This document shows, piece by piece, positions 1 through 9,418 of a stretch of 64,000 nucleotides of DNA (positions are counted from its first letter, which is position 1; each line of letters opens with the position of its first letter). The stretch comes from Photobacterium obscurum (GTDB lineage Bacteria > Pseudomonadota > Gammaproteobacteria > Enterobacterales > Vibrionaceae), in NCBI RefSeq assembly GCF_026191635.1, contig NZ_JAKRRW010000021.1, positions 37,974-101,973 on the forward strand, read 5' to 3'. The position numbers and the translations under genes are program-made. The notes below the pieces were generated by a model. The model made no database searches. It was given only the letters and a program-made list of their open reading frames with translations, and was not told where the DNA came from.

Positions 1-241
1 CCGAACGGGTCATGCGACCTTTTACCACCCGCGCCTTTCTTTCTTGCAGGGCTTCAAGCGATTGCTCGATGACATAGCGTTCAATCATCCCGCCCCCGAC
101 GGTACCGATGATTGAGCCATCTCCCTTGACGATCATCTGTCCCGAGTGACGCGGCGCAGAGCCTCGGGTTTCAATAATGTTGGCGAGGGCAAAAGGGATG
201 TTTTCTTCTTCGAGTTGTGCTGCCTTGGCAAAAATGTTCAT
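1..241 (-). CDS. yqeB: YqeB, XdhC/CoxI-family hydroxylase maturation protein (5' part only)
   Basis: Only the first 80 residues are inside the window; the gene runs off the left edge. The start is the ATG at 241. The peptide begins MNIFAKAAQLEEE and contains the XdhC/CoxI N-terminal signature (ETRGSAPRHSG, then DGSIIGTVGGGMIE), matching the E. coli YqeB N-terminus as I remember it. Family members load or sulfurate the molybdenum cofactor of xanthine-dehydrogenase-type hydroxylases; YqeB is the variant tied to the putative selenium-dependent hydroxylase system. It lies 30 bp downstream of yqeC on the same strand, so the two are probably one transcript. The C-terminal domains cannot be judged. 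Confidence 0.9.
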   Translation of the reverse strand, partial: MNIFAKAAQLEEENIPFALANIIETRGSAPRHSGQMIVKGDGSIIGTVGGGMIERYVIEQSLEALQERKARVVKGRMTRS

Positions 242-271
242 TAATCGTGACCTCAATGTCTCACAACAAGG

Positions 272-1111
272 CTAGGACTCCATTGGTTCCTCATGCCTTA
301 TCAGTACTTCTTTAATCGGTGTCTGACTGTTCATCGCGGCAAGCCAGATGGCATCAAGTTGGTTGGTTTGAGTCATCACCTGTTTGGCCAACTGTTGTAA
401 CGATGAGTAGTTGGGCGCAAGGTCGATTTTATTTATTAACCAAATCTTGATGGCCTGCTTTTGTGCTTGCTTAAACATTCCTTGTGGATGTTCAATCAAA
501 TTTCCCAGTACGCGGTGATCAATGCTGTCACCAGCAACGCATTGGGTAAGTGCAGAGAAAGTGTTCCATCGATGAATTCTCTCGGGCTCTGCCTGAGTAT
601 GAATAACTTCTGCACCGGTCACACCGATAACCATATCCGAACTAATTGGAATGCAAGGCTCATGCCCGTTGGGGGCCTTTATTGGCAAACATTTAGCGCC
701 ATCTGCTTCAATAATTAAAACTGTGAAAGGACAATCACTTTTTAATTCGTCAATAAGCTCACTTGTGACTCCAGACACTTTATTTTTTGTGTTTTTGTTG
801 TTGCTGTTGATAATGTTTTTATAGCAAAAAGTGATGCTTTGATCTGATAACTTATTTTTAAGTTGTGCTATTAGTGATGTGTTATGTTGGTTGTCATAAA
901 TAAAATGATCAGCCTGATTTTCTTCAGGCAAGTACATTTTTGTCGTCGTCGTGACTAATACGCAATGACCTTGCTGTTTGAACTGCTCGGCGAGCCAGAA
1001 AGCGGTAGATGTTTTACCACCTCCACCAACAAGTGAAATGACAAATGGCATGGCCATCGAGAGCTCGAACTGAGCCTGACAGAATGGATGGTGAGCTCTA
1101 TTTAGCTTCAT
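272..1111 (-). CDS. yqeC: YqeC, putative hydroxylase accessory NTP-binding protein
   Basis: The 279-residue protein carries a P-loop (GGGGKTS, residues 29-35) followed by VTTTTKMY, and later IIEADGAK and LINKIDLAP, the pattern of the YqeC family. The biochemical role is not established; by genome context it is an accessory factor for molybdenum hydroxylases, possibly for selenium or cofactor insertion. It is transcribed divergently from the mocA-type gene, with 73 bp between them, and is followed by yqeB. A second in-frame Met at residue 19 or 21 is an alternative start, because the P-loop follows closely and the first 18 residues look unconserved. Confidence 0.9.
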   Translation of the reverse strand: MKLNRAHHPFCQAQFELSMAMPFVISLVGGGGKTSTAFWLAEQFKQQGHCVLVTTTTKMYLPEENQADHFIYDNQHNTSLIAQLKNKLSDQSITFCYKNIINSNNKNTKNKVSGVTSELIDELKSDCPFTVLIIEADGAKCLPIKAPNGHEPCIPISSDMVIGVTGAEVIHTQAEPERIHRWNTFSALTQCVAGDSIDHRVLGNLIEHPQGMFKQAQKQAIKIWLINKIDLAPNYSSLQQLAKQVMTQTNQLDAIWLAAMNSQTPIKEVLIRHEEPMES

Positions 1112-1184
1112 ATTACCTCTATTTATTGTCTGTCGTTGTCATTTCATCGTCATTACGAGAGTACGGCTTAATCCGATTAACGAA

Positions 1185-1799
1185 GTGAGTGAAAGAATGA
1201 ATCAACCCGAATATGTTGACTGTGTTATGCCAGCTGCAGGCCTGTCATCCCGGATGGGGGACTGGAAAATGATGCTACCTTACCGGCACCAAACAATCCT
1301 TGATGCGAGTATCGAAAATGCACTTCGGTTTTGCTCAAGGGTGATTTTGGTTGCAGGTTACAGAAGTAATGAGCTTGTCGAGAGATATAAGCTAAAACAA
1401 GGTGTTAAGATGGTGGTGAATGCTCACTTCGAGAGCGGGATGTTCAGCTCTATTCAGCAAGGTGTTAGTGCGGTAGAAACGGATCATTTTTTTATTTGTC
1501 ATGGTGATATGCCTTGTATCACTTCAGATATTTATCGTCAGGTCTGGGCGCAAAGAGGAAGTCAGACTGTTTTCCCCGGTATACCTGACAAGCCAGGTCA
1601 TCCGGTGTTGTTACCGTCCACATTGATTGCGGAAATACAGCAATCAGGTATATCCGGAAAGATGAAGCGGATTATTTTTAATCATGAGGTTAAATATGTT
1701 GGTTTGACCATGCCTGAAATATATCTAGATGTAGATACACCGCAAGCTTATCGGAAATTGTGCGATAGCGCACATGCGGGGTATCAAAGTGAGAGTTGA
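1185..1799 (+). CDS. mocA: MocA/YgfJ-type molybdenum cofactor cytidylyltransferase
   Basis: The 204-residue protein has the nucleotidyltransferase signature PAAGLSSRMG (residues 16-25) followed by a lysine, and a HGDMPCIT motif. It belongs to the MobA/MocA group; MocA joins CTP to molybdopterin to give the cytosine dinucleotide cofactor used by xanthine-dehydrogenase-type hydroxylases, which fits the neighbours. In E. coli the gene at this position is ygfJ (mocA). The GTG at 1185 gives the longest form; the ATG at 1197 (residue 5) is an equally good start, since neither has a strong Shine-Dalgarno. About 490 bp of regulatory DNA follow before ygfK. Confidence 0.85.
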   Translation: MSERMNQPEYVDCVMPAAGLSSRMGDWKMMLPYRHQTILDASIENALRFCSRVILVAGYRSNELVERYKLKQGVKMVVNAHFESGMFSSIQQGVSAVETDHFFICHGDMPCITSDIYRQVWAQRGSQTVFPGIPDKPGHPVLLPSTLIAEIQQSGISGKMKRIIFNHEVKYVGLTMPEIYLDVDTPQAYRKLCDSAHAGYQSES

Positions 1800-1810
1800 T
1801 ACTTATATTT

Positions 1811-1823
1811 TATCAATTTGATA
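1811..1823. promoter_or_regulatory. Isolated 13-bp dyad TATCAATTTGATA
   Basis: This is a perfect palindrome about a central base, 12 bp after the mocA stop. The identical 13-mer recurs at 11792, and near copies occur at 1964 and 1983. Its T-N11-A form resembles a LysR-type box, but an enhancer-binding-protein site is equally possible. It lies about 335 bp upstream of the sigma-54 element of ygfK. Confidence 0.5.
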
Positions 1824-1963
1824 TTTGTTTTATTACGATAATAAAAATTGCTGCATGACTGTTCTTAAATTGACCTTTAAATTTTTTGGCCATTTTCTTT
1901 TTACATGATTTTTCTTTTTGATTTTCAAATTGTGATATTTATCATAGCTATCATATTTCTCAT

Positions 1964-1995
1964 TATCAAAGTGATAGCAATTTATTAAATTGATA
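1964..1995. promoter_or_regulatory. Paired dyads upstream of ygfK (candidate enhancer)
   Basis: TATCAAAGTGATA (1964-1976) and TATTAAATTGATA (1983-1995) are two versions of the same 13-bp dyad, 19 bp apart and so on nearly the same DNA face. They end about 163 bp before the sigma-54 -24 element at 2158, a normal distance for an upstream activating sequence. A similar pair at 11792-11824 precedes the ygfM promoter at a similar distance. The role as a binding site is inferred. Confidence 0.55.
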
Positions 1996-2157
1996 GAAAA
2001 TATCATTGTATTAAGAATTATCCGCATTTGGGAACTGTTACTGATTTTATTTATTCTTATTTAAACTATTGCGTGTGTTCACACAAATGTGTCTAGTTTC
2101 GACATCGGTCACGAAATTACCCAAGAATTTCCCCTTTGTAATCTTGATCTTAAAGTT

Positions 2158-2173
2158 TGGCGCAGTAGTTGCT
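2158..2173 (+). promoter_or_regulatory. Sigma-54 promoter of ygfK
   Basis: TGGCGCAGTAGTTGCT matches the -24/-12 consensus TGGCAC-N5-TTGCW with the required spacing between GG and GC. It predicts a start near 2184 and an untranslated leader of about 107 bases to ygfK. An inverted repeat TTTCG-N10-CGAAA (2097-2116) lies upstream of it, and a GTGTG-tt-CACAC palindrome lies at about 2072. Confidence 0.75.
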
Positions 2174-2290
2174 CAACAAGACGTAACCCGGCTAATTACT
2201 TTGGCCTAACAGTCTGAGCCCTACGCATTGCACAACGAAATGTGCTGGCTGTGAAAATACAAGAAAAAAACAGCATCAAGGAGATTTATC

Positions 2291-5200
2291 ATGGGAGACA
2301 TCATGCGTCCCGTTCCGTTTGGCGAGCTACTCAATCGCATTTTTAGCGAGTATAAAGAGAGCAAGTCAATTTTTGGGATTCCATCGAAGCAGTTCTATCG
2401 CAAGGATAATGCAAAAGACCTATCTGTTTGGGGTGAGCACTGCGAAACACCAGTAGGACCTGCTGCCGGCCCTCATACTCAGTTGGCACAAAATATCATC
2501 AGTTCCTGGTTGGCTGGTGGTCGCTTCATGGAGCTGAAGACGGTTCAGAAACTGGATCAGTTGGAAATCGCTAAGCCTTGTATCGATGCAGAAGATGAAT
2601 GTTTCAATACTGAATGGTCGACGGAATTTACACTGATCAAAGCTTATGATGAATACCTGAAAGCGTGGATTGCTCTGCACTTATTGGAAGAGGTGTTTGA
2701 TCCGCGAGGTGAGGGGGAAGAGAAGTCCTTTATCTTCAATATGAGTGTTGGCTATGACTTATCAGGTATTCAGACCGCACCGATGCAGAAATACATCGAT
2801 GACATGGTCGATTCCAGCAAGCATGAAAACTTCCATGCCTATATCGCCGAACTTAACGCTTTTATCGCCGATCCTGAGTTTGTAAAAGAGTTCGGTTTTG
2901 AGCATCGCATCGAGCGCCTCAATAAATTGTCTGAAACCATCCCTACTCAGCTAACCCGTGGTGTGACGCTTTCTACCATGCATGGTTGCCCACCGAACGA
3001 AATCGAAGCTATTTGCCGCTACATGATCGAAGAGAAGGGTATCAATACCTTTGTTAAACTAAACCCAACGTTATTGGGCTTTGAGCGTGTTCGCGGCATT
3101 CTCGATAACGCTGGTTTTGACTACGTTGCGTTGAGCGAAGAGTCATTTAGCCACGACCTTCAGATTGATGACGCCAAGGCGATGTTGCACCGCCTGGTGG
3201 ATCTCGGCAAAGAAAAAGGCATTGGTTTCGGGGTTAAGCTAACCAATACCCTTGGCACGCTAAACCGCAAGGGCCGCTTGCCTGATAAAGAAATGTACAT
3301 GTCTGGCCGTGCCCTGTTCCCGTTATCAATTAATGTTGCGCTAGAACTGTCTCGTGAATTTGATGGCACATTACCGATCTCATATTCAGGTGGTGCGAGC
3401 AAGTTCAACATCAAAGAGATATTCGAAACCGGTATTCGTCCAATTACCATGGCAACGGATCTGCTCAAGCCGGGTGGTTACCTACGTTTGGCCGATTGTG
3501 CTCAAGAGCTGGAAACCAGTGAAGAGTGGGGCATGCAGAAAGTTGACCTGGTTAAACTAGAAGCATTGGCGGCGAAATCGTTGGTGGCGGACTACGTCCA
3601 GAAAGAGTGGCGTGGTCCGGAAGAGATCAGTGTTAAGAAAGCCGTGCCGCTTACCGACTGCTATGTTGCGCCATGTGTGACAGCCTGTCCTATCAGCCAG
3701 GATATTCCTGAGTATATTCGTCTGATGGGTGAACATAAATACACCGAAGCACTGGAAGTGATTTACTCGCGTAATGCTCTGCCTGCAATTACCGGCCACA
3801 TCTGTGATCACCAGTGTCAGTACAACTGTACCCGTCGTGACTACGAAGGTGCGCTGAACATCCGTGAAATGAAGAAAATTGCACTGGCGAAAGGCTGGGA
3901 TGGCTACAAGGCTAAGTGGCATGAGCCGGATATGGACAAAGCCAAGCACCCTGTTGCGGTAATTGGTGCCGGTCCTGCAGGCTTGTCTGCAGCTTACTTT
4001 ATGGCACGTGCCGGTCACCCTGTCACCGTGTTTGAGAAAGAGCACAATGCCGGTGGTGTAGTGAAGAACATCATCCCTCAGTTCCGTATTCCAGCCGAGG
4101 TGATCCAGCACGATATTGATTTCGTTAAAGATCACGGCGTTCATATTGAGTACGGCTGTAATCCGAATATGACTGTGGAAACACTGAAGTCTAGCGGCTT
4201 TAAGTATATCTGTCTGGGTATAGGTGCTGATAAAGGCAATCCGATTTCACTGTCAGGTGATAATACCAAGGTGTTCAAGTCGCTCGAATTCCTCCGCAGC
4301 TTTAACGATGGTGAGAAGCTGGAACTTGGCAAGCATGTAGCTGTTGTCGGTGCCGGTAACACAGCGATGGATAGTGCCCGTGCCGCCCTTAAGGTTGACG
4401 GTGTCGAGAAAGTTACAATCCTGTACCGCCGTACGATTGCTGAAATGCCTGCGTACAAGGAAGAGTACGAAGAAGCTGTGGAAGATGGCGTTCAGTTCAT
4501 GTTCCTGACCAACCCTGAGCAGTTCGATGCTGATGGCAAGCTGACAGCCCGTGTGATGGAGCTGGGCGAGCCAGACGAGAAAGGCCGTCGCCGTCCGGTG
4601 GCTACCGACAAGACCGTTGAGCTTCAGGTAGATGCACTGGTAACCGCTGTTGGTGAACAGTCTAACCGTGACGTACTGAGCCGTATCGGTATTCCGATGG
4701 GTGAAGATGGCTGGCCGGCTGTCGATGCGAAGACTTGCGAGACCGCAGTTGAGAATGTCTTCCTGATGGGTGATGCCCAAACTGGCCCTTCTTCGATTGT
4801 TTCTGCCATTTCTGGTGGCCGTAAAGCGGCTACTGCAATTCTGGAGCGCGAAGCTCAATTGGATCAGCCGCAAGAAGTTTCTTCAGACGTGAAGGCTGAG
4901 GCCGTTTACGCCCGTAAAGGTGATATTCAGGTCAAGATGATCAGCGCGAACAAGCTTGAAGAAGCCGATCGAGAAGACTTTATCGAGCAAGAAGCAAAAC
5001 GTTGTTTGGAATGTTCGTATATCTGTAGCAAGTGTGTGGATGTGTGTCCGAACCGCGCCAATATTTCATTGCCAATTCCTGGTTTTAAAGATCAGTACCA
5101 GACATTGCATATTGACGCCTACTGTAACGAATGTGGCAACTGTGCCCAGTTCTGTCCATGGGACAGCAAACCGTACAAAGACAAGTTCACCATCTTCAAC

Positions 5201-5407
5201 CTGCGTGGTGACTTTGCCGACAGCACCAATTCTGGTTTCTACATCGAAGGCGAAGAAGTACTTGTCCGCACTCAGGGCGAAACATATACCTTCAGCATTA
5301 ATGAGCAAAGCGAACTGGATATGCCTGAGTCGATGGCAGATGAAGCAACCATGATCAGCTATGTGCATGCAAATCATCGTTATCTTCTTGGCAAAGTGGA
5401 TGTATAG
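2291..5407 (+). CDS. ygfK: YgfK, multidomain flavin/iron-sulfur oxidoreductase
   Basis: The 1038-residue protein closely matches E. coli YgfK along its length. The first ~430 residues resemble dihydroorotate/dihydropyrimidine dehydrogenase barrels (PVGPAAGPHTQ, then STMHGCPP). A GltD-like unit follows, with Fe-S cysteines near 457-465 (CYVAPCVTAC) and an FAD dinucleotide fold near 555 (VIGAGPAGLS). A second, NAD(P)-type fold lies near 681 (VVGAGNTAMD). The C-terminus has two ferredoxin-type clusters near 903 (CLECSYICSKCVDVCP) and 943 (CNECGNCAQFCPW). It is often called a selenate reductase, but that name is weakly supported. The architecture suggests a cytoplasmic electron-transfer partner for the neighbouring hydroxylases. 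An upstream AAGGAG supports the ATG at 2291. ssnA follows 14 bp later. Confidence 0.93.
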   Translation: MGDIMRPVPFGELLNRIFSEYKESKSIFGIPSKQFYRKDNAKDLSVWGEHCETPVGPAAGPHTQLAQNIISSWLAGGRFMELKTVQKLDQLEIAKPCIDAEDECFNTEWSTEFTLIKAYDEYLKAWIALHLLEEVFDPRGEGEEKSFIFNMSVGYDLSGIQTAPMQKYIDDMVDSSKHENFHAYIAELNAFIADPEFVKEFGFEHRIERLNKLSETIPTQLTRGVTLSTMHGCPPNEIEAICRYMIEEKGINTFVKLNPTLLGFERVRGILDNAGFDYVALSEESFSHDLQIDDAKAMLHRLVDLGKEKGIGFGVKLTNTLGTLNRKGRLPDKEMYMSGRALFPLSINVALELSREFDGTLPISYSGGASKFNIKEIFETGIRPITMATDLLKPGGYLRLADCAQELETSEEWGMQKVDLVKLEALAAKSLVADYVQKEWRGPEEISVKKAVPLTDCYVAPCVTACPISQDIPEYIRLMGEHKYTEALEVIYSRNALPAITGHICDHQCQYNCTRRDYEGALNIREMKKIALAKGWDGYKAKWHEPDMDKAKHPVAVIGAGPAGLSAAYFMARAGHPVTVFEKEHNAGGVVKNIIPQFRIPAEVIQHDIDFVKDHGVHIEYGCNPNMTVETLKSSGFKYICLGIGADKGNPISLSGDNTKVFKSLEFLRSFNDGEKLELGKHVAVVGAGNTAMDSARAALKVDGVEKVTILYRRTIAEMPAYKEEYEEAVEDGVQFMFLTNPEQFDADGKLTARVMELGEPDEKGRRRPVATDKTVELQVDALVTAVGEQSNRDVLSRIGIPMGEDGWPAVDAKTCETAVENVFLMGDAQTGPSSIVSAISGGRKAATAILEREAQLDQPQEVSSDVKAEAVYARKGDIQVKMISANKLEEADREDFIEQEAKRCLECSYICSKCVDVCPNRANISLPIPGFKDQYQTLHIDAYCNECGNCAQFCPWDSKPYKDKFTIFNLRGDFADSTNSGFYIEGEEVLVRTQGETYTFSINEQSELDMPESMADEATMISYVHANHRYLLGKVDV

Positions 5408-5421
5408 GTGAGGAGTCAGGA

Positions 5422-6750
5422 ATGTTATTACTTAAAAATGCAACGGCAGTGCAGTTTGAACCTGCACTGATCAAAGAAAGCGTTGATATCGTTATTGATG
5501 GCGGTGTGATCAAGGAAGTTGGCTCAGATTTGGCGGCTAAATATCCTGATGCCACCATCAAGGAGATGAAGGGTAAGTTGGTCATGCCGGGTATTGTCTG
5601 CTCGCACAACCACTTCTACTCAGGTTTGGCGCGCGGCATTATGGCCGATATCAAACCGAGCCCGGATTTCATCTCGATTCTGAAGAACCTTTGGTGGCGG
5701 ATGGACCGCGCCCTTGACGAAGAAGCGCTTTACTACAGTGGCCTGATCTGCTCGCTGGAGGCGATTAAGAACGGCTGTTCGGCGGTGATCGACCATCATG
5801 CTTCGCCAAATTACATTGCCGGCTCACTTAATACCCTGCGAAAAGGCTTTTTGAAAGCAGGCCTACGCGGTATGACCTGCTACGAAACCACTGATCGTAA
5901 TGGTGGCATGAAAGAAATGATGGCGGGTGTTGAAGAAAACATTGCCTTTGCCCAGCAGATTGACCGGGCTAAAGCCGAAGGTATCGAGCCATATCTGGTG
6001 GAAGCTCATATCGGTGCCCACGCACCATTTACGGTGACCAACGAAGGGCTGTCAATGATGGCCGAGGCGGTACAGGTGACCGGGCGTGGTATTCACGTTC
6101 ATGTCGCGGAAGATCGTTACGATGTGACCCACAGTCATCATCACTACAGCCAGGATATTGTTGAGCGCCTGGACAGTTTCGGTCTGATCAATGAAAAGAC
6201 CCTGCTGGCACATGGTCTGTTCCTATCCGATCGTGATATCGACATCCTGAATGCCAAAGATGGCTTCCTGGTTCATAACGCGCGCTCTAACATGAACAAC
6301 AATGTTGGCTATAACCACAAGCTGACCCGCTTCAAAAACCTGGCATTGGGAACCGACGGCATTGGTGCCGACATGTTCGAAGAGCTCAAGTTTGCCTTCT
6401 TCAAGCACCGTGATGCTGGTGGTCCGCTGTGGCCGGATAGCTTTACCCGCAGCCTTTGGAACGGTAATGAAATCCTTGCCCGCAACTTCGGCGCCAAGTT
6501 CGGTCGTCTAGATGCTGGCAATAAGGCGGACTTGACCATTCTTGATTACACCAGCCCGACGCCATTTGTGGCAGACAACCTGCCGGGTCACATTGCGTTT
6601 GGTATTAACGCGGGCAACGTCAACAGCGTGATCGTTGAAGGGCGTTTTGTGTACGAGGATCGTGCGTTCCCATTTGATGTTGCGCCTATTTATGCTGAAG
6701 CAAGCAAAGTGGCCCAGCGTCTTTGGAAAACCATGGATCAATTAGACTAA
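5422..6750 (+). CDS. ssnA: SsnA, amidohydrolase-family aminohydrolase
   Basis: The 442 residues match E. coli SsnA in length and sequence. The metal-binding motif CSHNHFYSGL near residue 59, EAHIGAHAPF, HVHVAEDRYD and ALGTDGIGAD are the expected amidohydrolase metal and catalytic segments. Members hydrolyse amino or amide groups on purine-like rings; in this cluster a deamination or ring-opening step in purine breakdown is likely, but the substrate is unknown. It is co-transcribed with ygfK upstream (GAGGAG before the ATG) and with the hydroxylase large subunit 14 bp downstream. Confidence 0.92.
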   Translation: MLLLKNATAVQFEPALIKESVDIVIDGGVIKEVGSDLAAKYPDATIKEMKGKLVMPGIVCSHNHFYSGLARGIMADIKPSPDFISILKNLWWRMDRALDEEALYYSGLICSLEAIKNGCSAVIDHHASPNYIAGSLNTLRKGFLKAGLRGMTCYETTDRNGGMKEMMAGVEENIAFAQQIDRAKAEGIEPYLVEAHIGAHAPFTVTNEGLSMMAEAVQVTGRGIHVHVAEDRYDVTHSHHHYSQDIVERLDSFGLINEKTLLAHGLFLSDRDIDILNAKDGFLVHNARSNMNNNVGYNHKLTRFKNLALGTDGIGADMFEELKFAFFKHRDAGGPLWPDSFTRSLWNGNEILARNFGAKFGRLDAGNKADLTILDYTSPTPFVADNLPGHIAFGINAGNVNSVIVEGRFVYEDRAFPFDVAPIYAEASKVAQRLWKTMDQLD

Positions 6751-6764
6751 TGTGAGAACCCTGT

Positions 6765-8951
6765 ATGGATACGGTTAATACTAAATTCAAGTGGTCCGAA
6801 GCCACTGGTGAAGCTAAGTATATTGCCGACCGCCATTACGAGGGACTATTAGAAGGGCGGTTCTACCGCTCTTCTTGCCCCAGAGGCGTAATAAAATCGG
6901 TTGAGATCCCGGAATTGCCTGAAGGCTACCATTTGTTTGGTGCCGATGATGTTCCGGGACAAAATGTACTGCCAATTGTTGAGATTGATTGGCCAGCATT
7001 CGCTGACAAAGAAGTCCGTTACGTAGGCCAGGTGATCTATTTACTGGTCGGCCCCAATCCCGATGTTATTGAACAATTACTGCAACAAATTAAGGTGGAC
7101 TACTCACCACTGACGCCCGCTTATACGATTGAGCAATCGAAAGCACTCATCGATGGCGCCATTCATTCAACAGACAATGTACTTGATACCCATGCGTTGA
7201 CTAAAGGTGATATCGACGAGGGTTTTGCACAAGCTGTTACGATTATTGAAGAAACGTGCAGTACGGGTTATCAGGAGCATATCTATCTCGAAACTCAGGG
7301 GTGCGTTGGCTACCCCAAAGATGGCAAAGTTGTCATTGAAGGATCGATGCAATGTCCTTTCTATGTTCATCACTGTATGGCCGTAGTCCTCGGTCATGAC
7401 CATGTTCGCGCGATTCAATGCCCGACCGGTGGTGGTTTTGGTGGTAAGGAAGACTATCCGGATGTACTGGCAGGCCCATTGGCGGTTGCGGTCAATAAAC
7501 TTCAGCAGCCTATTCGGATTGTGCTGGAACGCAGCGAAGATATTGCCTTTACCTCGAAACGCCATCCGGTCGAGTTCCACTATAAAACCGGGATCGATGC
7601 TGATGGCAATATTGTCGCGATGGACGTGAAGTTCGACGTAAATTCCGGTGCCTACCTGAGTCTGTCAGGCATAGTATTGCAGCGGTCGATCACTACGGTC
7701 ACCAACGTCTACGATATTCCAAACGTTCGTGTTGAAGGTCATGCCTGGACCACCAATACGGTACCGACTGGCGCGTTCCGTGGCTTTGGTTCCCCGCAAA
7801 CCTGTTTCTGCATGGAAACTCACATCAACCATGTGGCAAAACAGTTAGGACAAGACCCAGCCGCTTTCAAACAACGTCACTTCCTGAAGGCGGATTCCAC
7901 TACCATGACCGGTGCCAAGATCTTTGGTGATCTGGTGCTTGATCAGATGTATGAACGCATTCTGGAGATGTCGGATTATCACACCAAAACTGCGCTCTAT
8001 GCCTTTCAGCCCGAACAGCACGAGAATTGTCTCGGCAGTGGCAAGCGAAAAGGCATTGGCCTAGCAGTCTTCCAGCATGGCTGCGGTTTTGCCGGCGATC
8101 TGGAAGATACTCTGGTACGCGCGAAGGTGCGACTCATTAAACTAGAAAATGATGACGTACAAATCTTGGCCTCGAACACCGATATTGGCCAGGGGCTTAG
8201 CCTGACATTCCGCAAAATTGTCGCCGAAACGCTCAATAAACCATTAGAGACGATCCACTTGGCAGTGCCGGATACCGGTATTGTGCCGGATTCCGGTCCG
8301 ACTGTAGCCTCGCGTTCTATCCTGATTGTCGGCTACTTGCTGGAGAAAGCAGCACAAAAACTGCAGCTGAACTGGCTGGAAGGTGAGAAGCAGGAAATCG
8401 AGGAAGTGTATCGCAAGCCTGATTATCACGTCTGGGACCAGAATACCTATCAGGGCAACGCCTATCAGGCGACTAGCTACGGCATGAACGTGGTGGAAGT
8501 CGAAGTCGATATGGCGACCGGTGAAACAGATATCATCGGTGCATGGGCGATGTATGATATTGGCCGGGCGATTGATGAAAAAGTCTTCAGGGGGCAGATC
8601 GACGGTGGTTTGGTGCAGGCTCTTGGCTACGGGAGTTGCGAGAAAATGGAGCTGAACCAAGATGGGGTATTTGCTCAGAAAACCATGGCCGATTACGTGA
8701 TCCCGACGGCACTTGATGTTCCGACCATTGAAAGTGGGCTGGTTGATAATCCATACCCGTTTGGGCCAAACGGTGCCAAGGGGGGCGGTGAACTGACTCA
8801 CAATGGAGGGGCTGCCGCGTTTGCCGCTGCAGTAGAAGCGGCGATTGGCAAGCCATTGTCCTCGATCCCGGTTACGCCGGAGAAAGTCTGTCAGGCACTG
8901 TATGCGTCTGATCAGTCGGCAGGAAAAGTAGCTAGAGGTAAGGCGCAATGA
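6765..8951 (+). CDS. Molybdenum hydroxylase large (molybdopterin-binding) subunit
   Basis: The 728-residue xanthine-dehydrogenase-family subunit carries the molybdopterin-binding motif GGGFGGKEDYP near residue 221 and GAFRGFGSPQ near 335. The C-terminal GGGELTHNGG near 672 supplies the probable catalytic glutamate. It is clearly distinct from the XdhD-type protein encoded at 12897, being shorter and without a fused Fe-S domain, and does not closely resemble E. coli XdhA as I recall it. The stop overlaps the start of the 2Fe-2S subunit by 4 bp (ATGA), and the FAD subunit follows, so this is a three-subunit enzyme. The substrate is probably a purine or other N-heterocycle; the sequence does not settle which. 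Confidence 0.9.
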   Translation: MDTVNTKFKWSEATGEAKYIADRHYEGLLEGRFYRSSCPRGVIKSVEIPELPEGYHLFGADDVPGQNVLPIVEIDWPAFADKEVRYVGQVIYLLVGPNPDVIEQLLQQIKVDYSPLTPAYTIEQSKALIDGAIHSTDNVLDTHALTKGDIDEGFAQAVTIIEETCSTGYQEHIYLETQGCVGYPKDGKVVIEGSMQCPFYVHHCMAVVLGHDHVRAIQCPTGGGFGGKEDYPDVLAGPLAVAVNKLQQPIRIVLERSEDIAFTSKRHPVEFHYKTGIDADGNIVAMDVKFDVNSGAYLSLSGIVLQRSITTVTNVYDIPNVRVEGHAWTTNTVPTGAFRGFGSPQTCFCMETHINHVAKQLGQDPAAFKQRHFLKADSTTMTGAKIFGDLVLDQMYERILEMSDYHTKTALYAFQPEQHENCLGSGKRKGIGLAVFQHGCGFAGDLEDTLVRAKVRLIKLENDDVQILASNTDIGQGLSLTFRKIVAETLNKPLETIHLAVPDTGIVPDSGPTVASRSILIVGYLLEKAAQKLQLNWLEGEKQEIEEVYRKPDYHVWDQNTYQGNAYQATSYGMNVVEVEVDMATGETDIIGAWAMYDIGRAIDEKVFRGQIDGGLVQALGYGSCEKMELNQDGVFAQKTMADYVIPTALDVPTIESGLVDNPYPFGPNGAKGGGELTHNGGAAAFAAAVEAAIGKPLSSIPVTPEKVCQALYASDQSAGKVARGKAQ

Positions 8952-9418
8952 ATATCGAGTTCTATCTAAATAACCAGCTTATCACGGTAGATGTCGACCC
9001 AATGCAGTCATTATTGAATACATTGCGCGGCAATCTAAAACAGACAGCTACCAAAGAGGGATGTGGCGAAGGAGAGTGCGGAGCCTGCTCGATCTTGTTC
9101 AACGGCAAGCTGGTCAACGCCTGTATGATGCCGATTGCTCAGGCTCAGGGCGCCGAGCTCATGACTCTGGAAGGCTTGCGTCAGACCGAAAAGGGTCAGT
9201 GTGTGATTGATGCCTTGCTTGAGGCAAAAGGGGTTCAGTGCGGTTTCTGTACTCCCGGTATGGTGTTGGCGCTTTATGCCTTGCTTGAGGCAAATGCCAA
9301 TCCGAGCGAACAGGAAATTCGTACTGCTATTTCAGGCAACCTGTGTCGTTGTACCGGCTATGGCATGATCATCGATGCGGCCAAGATTGCTGCCACCAAA
9401 GGAGAAGGGTTATGGTAA
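8948..9418 (+). CDS. Molybdenum hydroxylase 2Fe-2S subunit
   Basis: This 156-residue small subunit of the xanthine dehydrogenase family contains both clusters intact. The plant-ferredoxin type uses Cys39, 44, 47 and 59, and the alpha-helical type uses Cys98, 101, 133 and 135 (CGFCTPGM and NLCRCTGYG). It passes electrons from the molybdenum centre to FAD. Translation is coupled to the large subunit by an ATGA overlap, and its last codons overlap the FAD subunit start. This intact domain contrasts with the cysteine-free equivalent fused to XdhD at 12897. Confidence 0.94.
   Translation: MNIEFYLNNQLITVDVDPMQSLLNTLRGNLKQTATKEGCGEGECGACSILFNGKLVNACMMPIAQAQGAELMTLEGLRQTEKGQCVIDALLEAKGVQCGFCTPGMVLALYALLEANANPSEQEIRTAISGNLCRCTGYGMIIDAAKIAATKGEGLW

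Noticed and set aside
3557..4873. Several minus-strand frames of 100-206 residues inside ygfK
   Set aside because: They lie inside a strongly conserved gene, overlap one another, and show no protein family pattern.
2291..5407. Selenate reductase activity for YgfK
   Set aside because: The name is historical; the domain layout supports a flavin/Fe-S electron-transfer role, and nothing in the sequence shows a selenate site.
8244..8948. 234-residue minus-strand frame inside the hydroxylase large subunit
   Set aside because: It is a shadow of the conserved plus-strand gene, whose motifs span the same bases.
9343..9411. Earlier start for the FAD subunit
   Set aside because: The extra 23 residues translate the end of the 2Fe-2S gene in another frame; the ATG at 9412 has a proper ribosome site and starts the domain.
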